From Gillisella vitis (GTDB lineage: Bacteria; Pseudomonadota; Alphaproteobacteria; Rhizobiales; Rhizobiaceae), in contig WPHV01000004.1 in the NCBI GenBank assembly GCA_009744235.1, positions 186,001 to 250,000 on the forward strand: a stretch of DNA of 64,000 nt, given 5' to 3'. The notes beneath the pieces were generated by a model. The model was not told the DNA's origin. It did not search any database and saw only the letters and a list, made by a program, of their open reading frames with translations. The stretch's first letter is position 1, and every line of letters begins with the position of its first letter. The position numbers were made by a program, and so were the translations under genes. Shown in pieces: positions 43,272 to 51,973 of the stretch.

Positions 43272-44939
43272 ATGTCCGACAATCTTGCCGCAGCATTGGC
43301 GCTTTACGCCTCCGGAAACCTGGCGGATGCCTATGCCGCTTTGAAAAGCGCTCTGGCCAAAGACCCGGCTCCGGGGCCGAAAGCCTTGCTGGTCATGGCG
43401 CAGTGCTGTGCCAAGCTCGACCATTTCACCGAAGCCGCAGGATTGTACCGGCAAGCGGCAAGAATTTTGCCTGATCAAGCTCTCACCCTGACCACACTCG
43501 CGGACAAAATGGAACGATCCGGGATTGAGAAGGCGAGTGCACTGGAAATCCAGCGCCTCGAAACGTCCAGGCGGGCTATTCGCTCCGGTCCCTTTGATGT
43601 CCAATCCTGGCGAACCTATCGGACCGCTTTGCGACAGACGCTCAATATCGACGAAATGCGCATGAGCGACCAGGCGGTCCGGGATCGGCTGAACCGGCAG
43701 GAGGAGACCTATTATTCACTCGACAGCCAGACCGCTCATCTGAGTTGGTGTGATGACGAGACTTTGAACAGCCGCTGGAACAATGGCTTGCCAGCTCCGG
43801 GACCAGCTTCACGCGACTGGAGAAAACCAGCTGGCGAGACACTCAAACTCGCCTATCTGCTCGCCGATGGGCCAAGCGACGATCCACTTCGCAGGCTCAC
43901 CCTGTCGCTTGCCGCCCGACACGACCGAGCCGCTTTCGAAGTATTGCTGATTTGCAACGAGCCGCCGGGACAAAACGAATTGGATGCAGAGATGACGGCT
44001 CTCAACCTCAAGGATCTCTGTGAGGATACGGCTTTGACTGCCCTGCGCGCGGCTGATATCGATATCCTGATCGATCCGATTGGCCATGGCGACGGCGGCC
44101 GTCCTGATCTGCTGCGGCACCGGATCGCACCACTACATCTGGCAATGGCCGGTCATCCGGGGGCAAGAACCGGGCTGATATGCGACTATATGCTCGCAAA
44201 CAACGCAGTTCTGCCAAAGGAAGACCTCCGCCTCCATGGCCGGGCGATCTGCCATCTGCCGGAGACTTTTCTCGTAAGTTCTCCCATACAACAGCCACCT
44301 TCGCTGTCGCGCCAGCACTTGGGCCTGCCGGAAGACCGGGTGATCTTCGCGGCCTTTCACCCCACCGAGCAGATATCTCCACAAACCGCCGATCTTTGGC
44401 GCGACATTCTCCGACAGACGGAAAATAGCCTGCTATGGATATCCTGTGGTAATTACGCCCGCAATAATTTCAGCGCCTGGATGAAACGCCAGGGCATTGC
44501 CGAAAACCGGTTGATTTTTGGCAACCCCGCCAGATCCATGGAGCAAGTTCGCTGGATGACATTGGCCGACATCGCCATCGATTGTTTCCCCTACAATGAC
44601 GGATTTTCAACACTCGCTGCCGTGCAGGCTGGTCTACCCGTGCCAACTTTTTCGGGCGGAAATTTCGCCAGCCGCGTTACGGCGAGCCTATTGCAGGCGT
44701 GTGGGCTAGAAAAGCTGATTGTCCGAGACGCCGATGCCTATGTCACTCTGTGCATCGATCTCGCCCGCGACAAGAGCGCCCGTGAGGCCTTGAAACAGAC
44801 AATTCGTACGCAAGGCGCAAGATCGCCGCTGTTTGATGTCAACAGATTTATTCACCACCTGGAAACCGCCTATCATACCATGGCGGCGCGGGCGGCAACA
44901 GGCCTTGAGCCGCAGGATTTTTCAGTTCCAGTCCTGTAA
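43272..44939 (+). CDS. GT41 (O-GlcNAc transferase/SPINDLY-like) glycosyltransferase
   Basis: A 555-residue protein: an N-terminal TPR-like region (about 1-130, ALALYASGNLADAYAALKSAL and LDHFTEAAGLYRQAARILP) and a C-terminal GT-B domain. The OGT hallmark is AVQAGLPVPTFSGGNFASRVTASLLQACGL (residues about 456-485), preceded by IAIDCFPYNDGFSTL, with the usual Asp-x-Phe-Pro-Tyr. HRIAPLHLAMAGHPGARTG matches the inner OGT block. Such enzymes O-glycosylate proteins in bacteria. The catalytic lysine and histidine could not be assigned with certainty. Start at ATG 43272 (MSDNLAAALALYASG) lacks a good ribosome site; AGGAG is 14 bases away. Confidence 0.86.
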   Translation: MSDNLAAALALYASGNLADAYAALKSALAKDPAPGPKALLVMAQCCAKLDHFTEAAGLYRQAARILPDQALTLTTLADKMERSGIEKASALEIQRLETSRRAIRSGPFDVQSWRTYRTALRQTLNIDEMRMSDQAVRDRLNRQEETYYSLDSQTAHLSWCDDETLNSRWNNGLPAPGPASRDWRKPAGETLKLAYLLADGPSDDPLRRLTLSLAARHDRAAFEVLLICNEPPGQNELDAEMTALNLKDLCEDTALTALRAADIDILIDPIGHGDGGRPDLLRHRIAPLHLAMAGHPGARTGLICDYMLANNAVLPKEDLRLHGRAICHLPETFLVSSPIQQPPSLSRQHLGLPEDRVIFAAFHPTEQISPQTADLWRDILRQTENSLLWISCGNYARNNFSAWMKRQGIAENRLIFGNPARSMEQVRWMTLADIAIDCFPYNDGFSTLAAVQAGLPVPTFSGGNFASRVTASLLQACGLEKLIVRDADAYVTLCIDLARDKSAREALKQTIRTQGARSPLFDVNRFIHHLETAYHTMAARAATGLEPQDFSVPVL

Positions 44940-45253
44940 ACCTTGCTGGCGTCCTTGATCAAACCCAAGGCGAAGCCTTCAATCTTTGAATTGCCGTTTC
45001 GCTTGAAAACTGGTATCAGACCGGCATGGGATCTAAATTCGGATGTCTCGCGCCTGACATATTCGTCCTGCAAGACCACAAGCGTCTGCCGGCACGCTTT
45101 TTTGCGCGTATCGGTGCGGCGCTAGGCACTCAGCTGGCATAAGTCGCTCCTCGCGGTTCGGCCAGCGGCCTTTCACTGCGACAGTCTTGCAAACAACCTT
45201 TGACGCGGTCATATGACCCAATCCCTTTTCAACCCTTCGACGGATGAACAGCC
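44940..45253. other. Intergenic region before leuC
   Basis: A 314-base region with no supported gene. Short open frames on both strands lack ribosome sites and family patterns. It contains the perfect palindrome GGTCATATGACC (45207-45218) 36 bases before the leuC start and must hold the leuC promoter. Confidence 0.5.
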
Positions 45254-46663
45254 ATGAGCGCACCTCGTACCCTCTACGACAAGATTTTCGATGACCATCT
45301 GGTGGATCGCCAGGATGACGGCACCTGTCTTCTCTATATCGACCGCCACCTCGTGCATGAGGTGACGAGCCCGCAGGCCTTTGAAGGTCTGCGCATGGCT
45401 GGCCGCAAGGTGCATGCACCAACCCGCACACTGGCCGTCGTTGACCATAACGTACCGACCACACCGGATCGGGCCGAGGGCATCAAGAACGAGGAAAGCC
45501 GCATCCAGGTCGAGGCGCTCGCCAAGAACGCCGCTGACTTCGGCGTCGAATATTATTCCGAAAAGGACAAGCGCCAAGGCATCGTGCATATCGTTGGCCC
45601 TGAACAGGGCTTTACCCTGCCCGGCATGACCATTGTCTGCGGCGATAGCCATACCTCGACCCACGGAGCCTTCGGCGCCCTGGCGCATGGTATCGGCACG
45701 TCGGAAGTGGAACATGTTCTGGCCACCCAGACCTTGATCCAGAAGAAGGCCAAGAACATGCTGGTGCGTGTCGATGGCAAGCTGCCTGCTGGCGTCACCG
45801 CCAAGGACATCATTCTCGCCATCATAGGTGAAATCGGCACGGCTGGCGGCACCGGCCACGTCATCGAATTTGCTGGTGAAGCCATCCAGGCCCTGTCGAT
45901 GGAAGGCCGCATGACCGTCTGCAACATGACGATCGAAGGCGGCGCCCGCGCTGGCCTGATTGCGCCTGACGAAAAGACCTTCGAATATATCAAGGGCAAG
46001 CCCCGCGCGCCGAAGGGTGAAGAGCTGGAGATGGCGCTTCAATACTGGAAGACGCTGCATACCGATGAAGGCGCGCATTTCGACCGCACCGTCGTGCTGA
46101 ATGCCGCCAACCTGCCGCCCATCGTCTCGTGGGGCTCTTCGCCGGAAGATGTGATTTCGGTTCAGGGCGTCGTGCCGAACCCCGACGATATCGCTGACGA
46201 AAACAAGCGGACGTCGAAGTGGCGCGCGCTCGACTATATGGGCCTGAAGCCCGGCACCAAGATCACCGATATCGCCATCGACCGGGTGTTCATCGGCTCC
46301 TGCACCAATGGCCGCATCGAAGACCTGCGCGCCGCAGCCGCCGTGCTGAAGGACCGCAAGGTGGCTTCGACAGTTTCTGCCATGGTGGTTCCGGGGTCTG
46401 GCCTCGTCAAGGAACAGGCGGAAGCCGAAGGTCTCGACAAGATCTTCCTCGATGCTGGTTGCGAATGGCGTGAGCCGGGCTGTTCCATGTGCCTGGCGAT
46501 GAACGACGACCGCCTGAAGCCGGAGGAACGCTGCGCCTCGACCTCGAACCGCAATTTCGAAGGCCGCCAGGGCTATAAGGGCCGCACCCACCTCGTGTCC
46601 CCCGCCATGGCCGCTGCCGCTGCCATTGCCGGCCACTTCGTCGATATCCGCGAGTGGAAGTGA
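45254..46663 (+). CDS. leuC: 3-isopropylmalate dehydratase large subunit
   Basis: LeuC with LeuD isomerises 2- to 3-isopropylmalate in leucine synthesis, using a [4Fe-4S] cluster. The 469-residue protein shows [37 protein letters not shown] and the paired cysteines in [15 protein letters not shown], which together carry the cluster. [22 protein letters not shown] closes the protein. The length is normal. leuD is not next to it. A palindrome lies upstream and a strong terminator downstream, so it is a single-gene unit. Confidence 0.98.
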   Translation: MSAPRTLYDKIFDDHLVDRQDDGTCLLYIDRHLVHEVTSPQAFEGLRMAGRKVHAPTRTLAVVDHNVPTTPDRAEGIKNEESRIQVEALAKNAADFGVEYYSEKDKRQGIVHIVGPEQGFTLPGMTIVCGDSHTSTHGAFGALAHGIGTSEVEHVLATQTLIQKKAKNMLVRVDGKLPAGVTAKDIILAIIGEIGTAGGTGHVIEFAGEAIQALSMEGRMTVCNMTIEGGARAGLIAPDEKTFEYIKGKPRAPKGEELEMALQYWKTLHTDEGAHFDRTVVLNAANLPPIVSWGSSPEDVISVQGVVPNPDDIADENKRTSKWRALDYMGLKPGTKITDIAIDRVFIGSCTNGRIEDLRAAAAVLKDRKVASTVSAMVVPGSGLVKEQAEAEGLDKIFLDAGCEWREPGCSMCLAMNDDRLKPEERCASTSNRNFEGRQGYKGRTHLVSPAMAAAAAIAGHFVDIREWK

Positions 46664-46687
46664 GATAGTCTCGAACTTTTGATCAGA

Positions 46688-46714
46688 AGGGCGGCTCAAG
46701 AGCCGCCTTTCTTG
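46688..46714 (+). terminator. Rho-independent terminator of leuC
   Basis: GGCGGCT / AGCCGCC with a four-base loop CAAG, followed by TTTCTTGTTTT, 24 bases after the leuC stop. Confidence 0.88.
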
Positions 46715-46739
46715 TTTTCACTCAATGATTCACGTGAAA

Positions 46740-47570
46740 TCAGAAGCTGGCGGTCATCGGATCGGGTCCAATGCGGGTCGATGAGCTGTCGAGCGCAGCG
46801 ATCTCAGTCATGTCTTGTGGATCAAGGCTGAAATCGAACACCTTGAAATTCTCCTCGATGCGCGACGGCGTGACGGATTTCGGGATGACTACCAGCCCGC
46901 TTTCGATATGCCAGCGGATGATGATCTGCGCCGCCGTGCGGCCATGCTTGGCGGCGATCTTGCCGATCACCGGATTGTCCAGCAACTTGCCCTGGCCCAG
47001 AGGGCTCCAGGACTGGGTGATGATACCACGGGCCTGGTGGAATTCGCGGGCTTGCTTCTGCTGGAAATCCGGATGCAGTTCGATCTGGTTGATGACAGGC
47101 ACCACGCCGGTTTCATCGATGATCGTCTTCAGGTGTTCCGCGTAGAAATTCGACACGCCGATGGAACGCGCCCGGCCCTCCTCCTTCAATTGGATGAAGG
47201 CCTTCCAGGTCTCGACAAACAGGCCACGATGCGGTGATGGCCAGTGGATCAGGTAGAGATCGACATAATCGGTGCCGAGCCGTTTCAGGCTGGCATCGAA
47301 GGCCTTGAGGGTGTTGTCGAAGCCCTGCTCATTGTTCCACAGCTTGGTGGTCAGGAAAATATCGCCGCGGTCGATGCCGAACGAGCGGATGCCTTCGCCG
47401 ACACCCTCCTCGTTTTCATAGACGGCAGCCGTATCGATATGGCGATAACCCGATGACAGCGCCGAACGCACCGCAGGTGCCGCTTCGCTATTGGGTGTTT
47501 GCCAGACGCCGAGACCCACCTGTGGGATGCTGTTGCCGTCGGAAAAAGTAATATTGGATTGATCTGCCAC
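46740..47570 (-). CDS. Aldo/keto reductase
   Basis: A 276-residue TIM-barrel AKR enzyme that reduces aldehydes or ketones with NADPH. Visible: GNSIPQVGLGVWQTP at the start, GYRHIDTAAVYENEEGVGEGI with catalytic Asp and Tyr, FLTTKLWN with the catalytic Lys, YLIHWPSPH with His, SIGVSNF and the C-terminal VIPKSVTPSRIEENFKVFDF cofactor loop. The GTG at 47570 is preferred because GGGAG lies 8 bases before it; ATG 47585 would add five residues. It belongs to the 2,5-diketo-gluconate reductase-like group; substrate uncertain. Converges with leuC. Confidence 0.92.
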   Translation of the reverse strand: MADQSNITFSDGNSIPQVGLGVWQTPNSEAAPAVRSALSSGYRHIDTAAVYENEEGVGEGIRSFGIDRGDIFLTTKLWNNEQGFDNTLKAFDASLKRLGTDYVDLYLIHWPSPHRGLFVETWKAFIQLKEEGRARSIGVSNFYAEHLKTIIDETGVVPVINQIELHPDFQQKQAREFHQARGIITQSWSPLGQGKLLDNPVIGKIAAKHGRTAAQIIIRWHIESGLVVIPKSVTPSRIEENFKVFDFSLDPQDMTEIAALDSSSTRIGPDPMTASF

Positions 47571-47762
47571 GTAAGAGTCTCCCATTCGAGATCGGGGTTT
47601 AAGATCGGGCAAGGGCCATGACTGCCCTGGAAAAAGACAGAGGCGCAGCCGAGACTGCGGCTCGTTTGGGAATGCACATTCAAAGATGCCGGTTCCATAG
47701 ATAGGCAAGCGTTGCCGCTTTCACACCCCGACAGACATCTGTTTGGATGGGAAAGGGATTTT

Positions 47763-48332
47763 TTACAAAACCGTGACGACAGTCTCTGGCGAAACAAACG
47801 CCAGCAGGCGACGCATGTCGGCGGGGCTGATCGCCACGCAGCCTTCCGTCGGGGCATAGTCCGGGCGGGCAATATGGAAAAAGATTGCAGACCCGCTGCC
47901 TTGTTTGCGGCAGTTGATGTTCCAATCCATCACCAGACAAACATCGTAAAGCCGGTCCTGTCGCTGCAACCGCTCATGACTGGGGTTGAAAGGCGCCTTG
48001 ACCGGACGGTTATAGGCCGGATGGCCCGGCGCATCGCACCACAGCATATCGGCACGAATCGACCTCAAGGGCAGGCGTGAGCGTATCGCCCCACGAGGCT
48101 CCGCCCGAAAGTAGCCGCAAAGCAACCGCATCGATGCCCGTGGGGTTGCGCCATCGCCCTCGCGCTTGAAAGCCGTGATGCCCGACCGTCCGATGGCGGC
48201 GGGAAACCGCAGCGGTCCGGCCTGAACGATGGCCTGGCTCTTGCAACCGGGCTTGCGGCGCACCACAATACTGCGAAGACCTTGGCGCGGTTGAGCCCCG
48301 GCTCTGGAAACTGGGTTTGGCATTTCGCTCAC
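47763..48332 (-). CDS. L,D-transpeptidase catalytic-domain-like protein (YkuD fold)
   Basis: A 189-residue protein with the YkuD catalytic motif in a compact form: His153 in IFFHIARPDYAP and Cys165 in TEGCVAISPADM, matching the H...[ST]-x-G-C-[IV] signature of L,D-transpeptidases. GITAFKREGDGATPRASMRL is typical of the COG3786 group. No signal peptide or membrane anchor is visible at the N-terminus, which is unusual for a peptidoglycan enzyme; an ATG at 48323 is a possible alternative start. It could modify peptidoglycan or have another acyltransfer role. The upstream region leads into cenR on the other strand. Confidence 0.86.
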   Translation of the reverse strand: MSEMPNPVSRAGAQPRQGLRSIVVRRKPGCKSQAIVQAGPLRFPAAIGRSGITAFKREGDGATPRASMRLLCGYFRAEPRGAIRSRLPLRSIRADMLWCDAPGHPAYNRPVKAPFNPSHERLQRQDRLYDVCLVMDWNINCRKQGSGSAIFFHIARPDYAPTEGCVAISPADMRRLLAFVSPETVVTVL

Positions 48333-48442
48333 GGAGTTTTGCTTTGTCGAACACTTTTCTTGTAGAGTGAGTTGGCTAGATAAGACAATGATTTCAAGAA
48401 CAGTGCAATCTGGCCTGTTCGCTGCTTGGGAGTATATCAGGT

Positions 48443-49126
48443 ATGGCTGCTCGGACGATCCTTCTGGTCGATGACGACGATGACCTGCGCGAAACGCTGG
48501 TGGAACAACTTTCCCTTTATGAGGAGTTTTCGATCCAGCAGGAATCCAACGCCACCAAGGGCGTGCAGGCCGCCCGCAACGGCCAGGTGGACCTGATGAT
48601 CATGGATGTCGGCCTGCCTGACATGGATGGCCGCGAAGCCGTGAAACTGCTGCGCAAGGGCGGCTTCAAGGCCCCTGTCATCATGCTGACCGGCCACGAC
48701 ACCGATTCTGACACCATTCTGGGGCTTGAAGCCGGTGCCAACGACTACGTCACCAAACCATTCCGCTTTGCGGTTCTGCTGGCGCGCATCCGTGCGCAGT
48801 TGCGCCAGCACGAGCAGAGCGAGGATGCGACTTTTACCGTCGGCCCCTATCTGTTCAAGCCAAGCCAGAAGCTGCTGACCATCGAAGACGGCAAGAAAAT
48901 CCGGCTGACCGAAAAGGAAGCGGCCATCATCCGCTATCTCTACCGCGCCGGGCAGAAAGTCGTCACCCGCGACGTGCTGCTGGAAGAAGTCTGGGGATAC
49001 AACTCCGGCGTCACCACCCATACGCTGGAAACCCATGTCTATCGCCTGCGCCAGAAGATAGAACGGGACCCGTCCAACGCCGAAATTCTGGTCACCGAAA
49101 ACGGCGGTTACAAGATTATTCCCTAA
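48443..49126 (+). CDS. cenR: CenR-type OmpR-family response regulator
   Basis: A 227-residue response regulator. Receiver: Asp10 and Asp11 acid pocket, phosphoacceptor Asp55 in IMDVGLPDMDG, Thr83 and Lys105 in YVTKPFRF. Winged-helix output domain from about 130 with VTRDVLLEEVWGYNSGVTTHT and ETHVYRLRQKIERDPSN. The wording VGLPDMDGREAVKLLRKGGF and LLARIRAQLRQHEQSEDA matches CenR, the essential envelope regulator of Caulobacter and rhizobia, partner of kinase CenK, which is not in the window. A gene for a cyclic-nucleotide-binding protein follows 37 bases later. Confidence 0.92.
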   Translation: MAARTILLVDDDDDLRETLVEQLSLYEEFSIQQESNATKGVQAARNGQVDLMIMDVGLPDMDGREAVKLLRKGGFKAPVIMLTGHDTDSDTILGLEAGANDYVTKPFRFAVLLARIRAQLRQHEQSEDATFTVGPYLFKPSQKLLTIEDGKKIRLTEKEAAIIRYLYRAGQKVVTRDVLLEEVWGYNSGVTTHTLETHVYRLRQKIERDPSNAEILVTENGGYKIIP

Positions 49127-49163
49127 ACGGACATTGAACGGACCCTGAACCGGAGCATTCTCG

Positions 49164-49619
49164 ATGGCGCTGAGCGATGACATGCAACTGCTCTCATCCC
49201 TGGCACTGTTTCAGGGGCTGGAGCCGGACCAACTTCGGCTGATCGCCTTTGGTGCCGAACACAGGCCCATCGGCCAGGGCCAGCCGCTGTTTCGGGAACA
49301 CTCCCCGGCTGAATGCGCCTATGTGGTGGTGCGCGGCCGGTTCGAGCTTTCCAACACGGGCCGCGATGGCAAGCCGCAAGTCGCCGCCGTGGCCGGTCCT
49401 GGCACCATGCTATCGGAACTGGCACTGGCCACCATGGTGGAGCGCAAATACACCGCCATCGCCCTGGAGGATTCCGAAGTGCTGCGCATTCCCCGCCCGC
49501 TGTTCCACCGGCTGCTGGAGGAATATCCAAAGCTTGGCCTGGTCATGCAGGAGCGCATCCGGCAAAATCTCATGGCACTGGCGACCGGTGCAAAGGGGAT
49601 GGAAGAGCGTTTTCGGTAA
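49164..49619 (+). CDS. Cyclic nucleotide-binding domain protein
   Basis: A 151-residue protein formed by one cNMP-binding domain of Crp/Fnr type and lacking a DNA-binding domain. LFQGLEPDQLRLIAFGAEHR, GQPLFREHSPAECAYVVVRGRFEL and GTMLSELALATMVERKYTAIALEDSEVLRIPR follow the jelly-roll and phosphate-cassette pattern, with SELAL at the phosphate-binding loop though less typical than GEMAL. It may bind cAMP or another ligand and pass a signal by protein contact. It lies 37 bases after cenR, in the same direction, so the two could be co-transcribed. Confidence 0.9.
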   Translation: MALSDDMQLLSSLALFQGLEPDQLRLIAFGAEHRPIGQGQPLFREHSPAECAYVVVRGRFELSNTGRDGKPQVAAVAGPGTMLSELALATMVERKYTAIALEDSEVLRIPRPLFHRLLEEYPKLGLVMQERIRQNLMALATGAKGMEERFR

Positions 49620-49692
49620 CACGCGACGGCTCACCATGTCGCATTGTCTGGTGGGGCAGCAGGACTGCATCATCGTTTTACCGTGAGGTTCA

Positions 49693-49951
49693 CCCCCCTC
49701 TGCCTTGCCAGGCTTGGCCCTTCGCATGGCTCCGGGCGTTCGTCAGTACAATCGATCCACTGGATCGATTGTTCGGCTACGCCGACCCTTCCTCACCCCA
49801 CCTCAAGGAGGGAGATCGGATAGACGTAGCCGCTCATTCTTCGGAAACATTGGCGATTTCCGACGGTTTGTTCAGATGGCTTGAAGCGAGCGGCCAACTC
49901 CGGGTCGATCTCCCTCCTTGAGGGGGAGATGCCTGGCAAGGCAGAGGGGGG
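49693..49951. repeat. Rhizobial palindromic repeat element (RIME-like)
   Basis: CCCCCCTCTGCCTTGCCAGGC (49693-49713, 21 bases) is repeated inverted at 49931-49951 without mismatch. Inside lies a second pair, CTCAAGGAGGGAGATCG (49802-49818) and CGATCTCCCTCCTTGAG (49905-49922), and a 23-base palindrome at 49749-49771. The general sequence resembles the RIME intergenic elements of Rhizobiaceae. It fills the gap between the cyclic-nucleotide protein gene and the nucleotidyltransferase gene. Confidence 0.75.
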
Positions 49952-50018
49952 TAAACGGCATATCGAAGCGACAATATCATGTACCGTCGCCAATCAATCA
50001 CAGCAATTACTGATACTT

Positions 50019-50927
50019 CTATATATCGTGGTTCTCCAACCGCTCCTTGCAGGCCAGTTCGACCGCACACTGCAACTGTGTGATATGCTCTACCAGCCAA
50101 GCCAATTCCTCATCCGCAATCTCATATTTTAACGAGTAACGGGCTTCGACATAAGCGCGACGCAACCTTTCGAAACATCGGCGAGCAAAACGGCTATTGC
50201 GCGGCCAAGCCTCAATCAATCGTGCATCAAGGCCTTCAGCTCTTGATCGTAATTCTTTAAGATCATGCAGCTTGGGAGTGTATAGCGTTAACACCAAAGA
50301 CAAGCAGTGATAAAGCCGCTCAACTGTCTGATGAAGCTGGAAAGCTGCCTGCTTGTGATAACCTCTGAGCATCGCTTCTGATGCCAGCTCAAACTGGCGG
50401 GATGCATCCAGAAAAAAATCGTCAAAATAAGCCTGCGCCTGAAGCCGTCTCTCCTCAAGGTCCAGAGGTTTTGGTGTCGTAAGTGGAAAACCCGGCGCTT
50501 CATAGAGCGGAATGCCGTCACGAACGATATCGATGAAGAAGGGCTGGCCACGCGACAGACGATCATTCACATCCTCAAGGGAATGAACGATGAAACTAAC
50601 AGGAGTTTTCAAGCGCTTGGTCGCCACTTCCTCCCGTGTCAGATGCTCTTCCGCACCTCGCCAGAACTCATCCTCGTCGGCAAAAACCTCGGTATTGACC
50701 ACCACCAGCAGGTCATAATCGGAATAATAGCCGCTGGCATGATCCTCGACCCAATCGCCACGCGCATAGGAGCCGAACAGGATCAGCTTGAGGATACGGC
50801 CGCCCTTGTTTTTATCGGAAAGCCTGCCCTTTTGCGCGGCCTCAAATTCATCGAAGAGAATGCGGACCACCCGCTGCAGCTCGCGCTGCTTGCGGGCGGG
50901 CAGATGATTGAGCCGGTCCTGATCCAT
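50019..50927 (-). CDS. Nucleotidyltransferase and HEPN domain protein
   Basis: A 302-residue fusion. The N-terminal part (to about 150) is a minimal nucleotidyltransferase: GSYARG at 52-57 and SDYDLLVVV with Asp70 and Asp72; the usual third aspartate is not obvious. The C-terminal part (about 155-302) is a HEPN helical domain with AAFQLHQTVERLYHCLSLVL. The HEPN nuclease motif R-x4-6-H is not found, so this half may bind RNA or nucleotides without cutting. Fused NT-HEPN proteins are linked to toxin-antitoxin and AMPylation biology, but the role here is unknown. GGAGG lies 5 bases before ATG 50927. It follows xthA by 28 bases in the same direction. Confidence 0.88.
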   Translation of the reverse strand: MDQDRLNHLPARKQRELQRVVRILFDEFEAAQKGRLSDKNKGGRILKLILFGSYARGDWVEDHASGYYSDYDLLVVVNTEVFADEDEFWRGAEEHLTREEVATKRLKTPVSFIVHSLEDVNDRLSRGQPFFIDIVRDGIPLYEAPGFPLTTPKPLDLEERRLQAQAYFDDFFLDASRQFELASEAMLRGYHKQAAFQLHQTVERLYHCLSLVLTLYTPKLHDLKELRSRAEGLDARLIEAWPRNSRFARRCFERLRRAYVEARYSLKYEIADEELAWLVEHITQLQCAVELACKERLENHDI

Positions 50928-50955
50928 CCACCCCTCCGTTGCACTCAAATTGACA

Positions 50956-51759
50956 TCAAAGCGCGAACTGCACCGTCACCGGCACGTGGTCGGACGGCTT
51001 TTCCCAGCCGCGCGCTTCGCGCAAGATCTCGATGGTTTTCAGCGACGGCAACAAATCTGGTGATGACCAGATATGGTCGAGGCGGCGGCCCTTGTCGGCG
51101 CTGTCCCAGTCCTTGGCGCGGTAGCTCCACCACGTATAGAGTTTTTGCGATGGATCGACCAGCTGGCGCATCAGGTCCACCCAGCCACCCCGGTCGATCA
51201 CGTCAAGCAGGCCTGCGGTTTCCACCGGGGTATGGGAGACGATCTTCAGCAGTGCTTTATGGGACCAGACATCATGCTCCAGCGGTGCAATATTCAGGTC
51301 GCCAACCAGGATAGCGGACGTCTCCGGCTCGGCGCTGGCCGATAGCGCCTTCATTTCCTCGACGAAATCCAGCTTATGGCCGAATTTCGGATTGATGTCC
51401 CGGTTGGGCTCATCACCGCCCGCTGGCACATAGAAGTTATGCAGGCGAATACGCCGCCCGTTCCACTCGAAAATCGCCGAAATATGGCGGCTGTCACCGA
51501 CGCCACAGAAATCCTGCCGGTGATCTTCGGTCAAAGGAAATTTCGAGACGGTGGCAACGCCATGATAGCCCTTCTGGCCATGCAGAATGGCATAGGGATA
51601 GCCCAGCGCCTGAAACGCCTCCAACGGAAACTCATGGTTCTGGCATTTGATTTCCTGAAGGCAGAGAATATCCGGCTGGCGCAGTTTGAGAAAATGCTCG
51701 ACGATGGGCATACGCAGCCGCACCGAATTGATATTCCAGGTGGTCAGGGAAAAAGTCAT
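50956..51759 (-). CDS. xthA: Exodeoxyribonuclease III
   Basis: XthA is the major AP endonuclease and 3'-5' exonuclease in base-excision repair. The 267-residue protein has TTWNINSVRLR, LCLQEIKC with the catalytic Glu, FYVPAGG, VGDLNIAPLEHDVW with Asp and Asn, RLDHIWSS and KPSDHVPV with the final Asp-His. All active-site residues are intact. Start ATG 51759 has GGA 7 bases upstream. The downstream NT-HEPN gene may be co-transcribed. Confidence 0.96.
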   Translation of the reverse strand: MTFSLTTWNINSVRLRMPIVEHFLKLRQPDILCLQEIKCQNHEFPLEAFQALGYPYAILHGQKGYHGVATVSKFPLTEDHRQDFCGVGDSRHISAIFEWNGRRIRLHNFYVPAGGDEPNRDINPKFGHKLDFVEEMKALSASAEPETSAILVGDLNIAPLEHDVWSHKALLKIVSHTPVETAGLLDVIDRGGWVDLMRQLVDPSQKLYTWWSYRAKDWDSADKGRRLDHIWSSPDLLPSLKTIEILREARGWEKPSDHVPVTVQFAL

Positions 51760-51973
51760 GCCGGGTTCCTTCAGCGCCGGACCTTGCCCGGCATCGCCGT
51801 CTTCCGTCTACAGCATCGAACCGGACAATGGAAAGGCTTGAAATTGACGATCTCGGAATACATTCGCAAGATGCGGCATCTTTGCAGGCTCGATCAAAGC
51901 ATGACGCTGCCGGAAAAACCAAGACACTCTTGACCGAGACTCGGGCAGAAACCAAGCCTCGGTCAGCGATGGG

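Noticed and set aside
44873..45079. Minus-strand open frame with IPVFKRNGNSKIEGFALGLI
   Set aside because: No ribosome site, overlaps the end of the GT41 gene and fits no family; the plus-strand alternative is equally poor.
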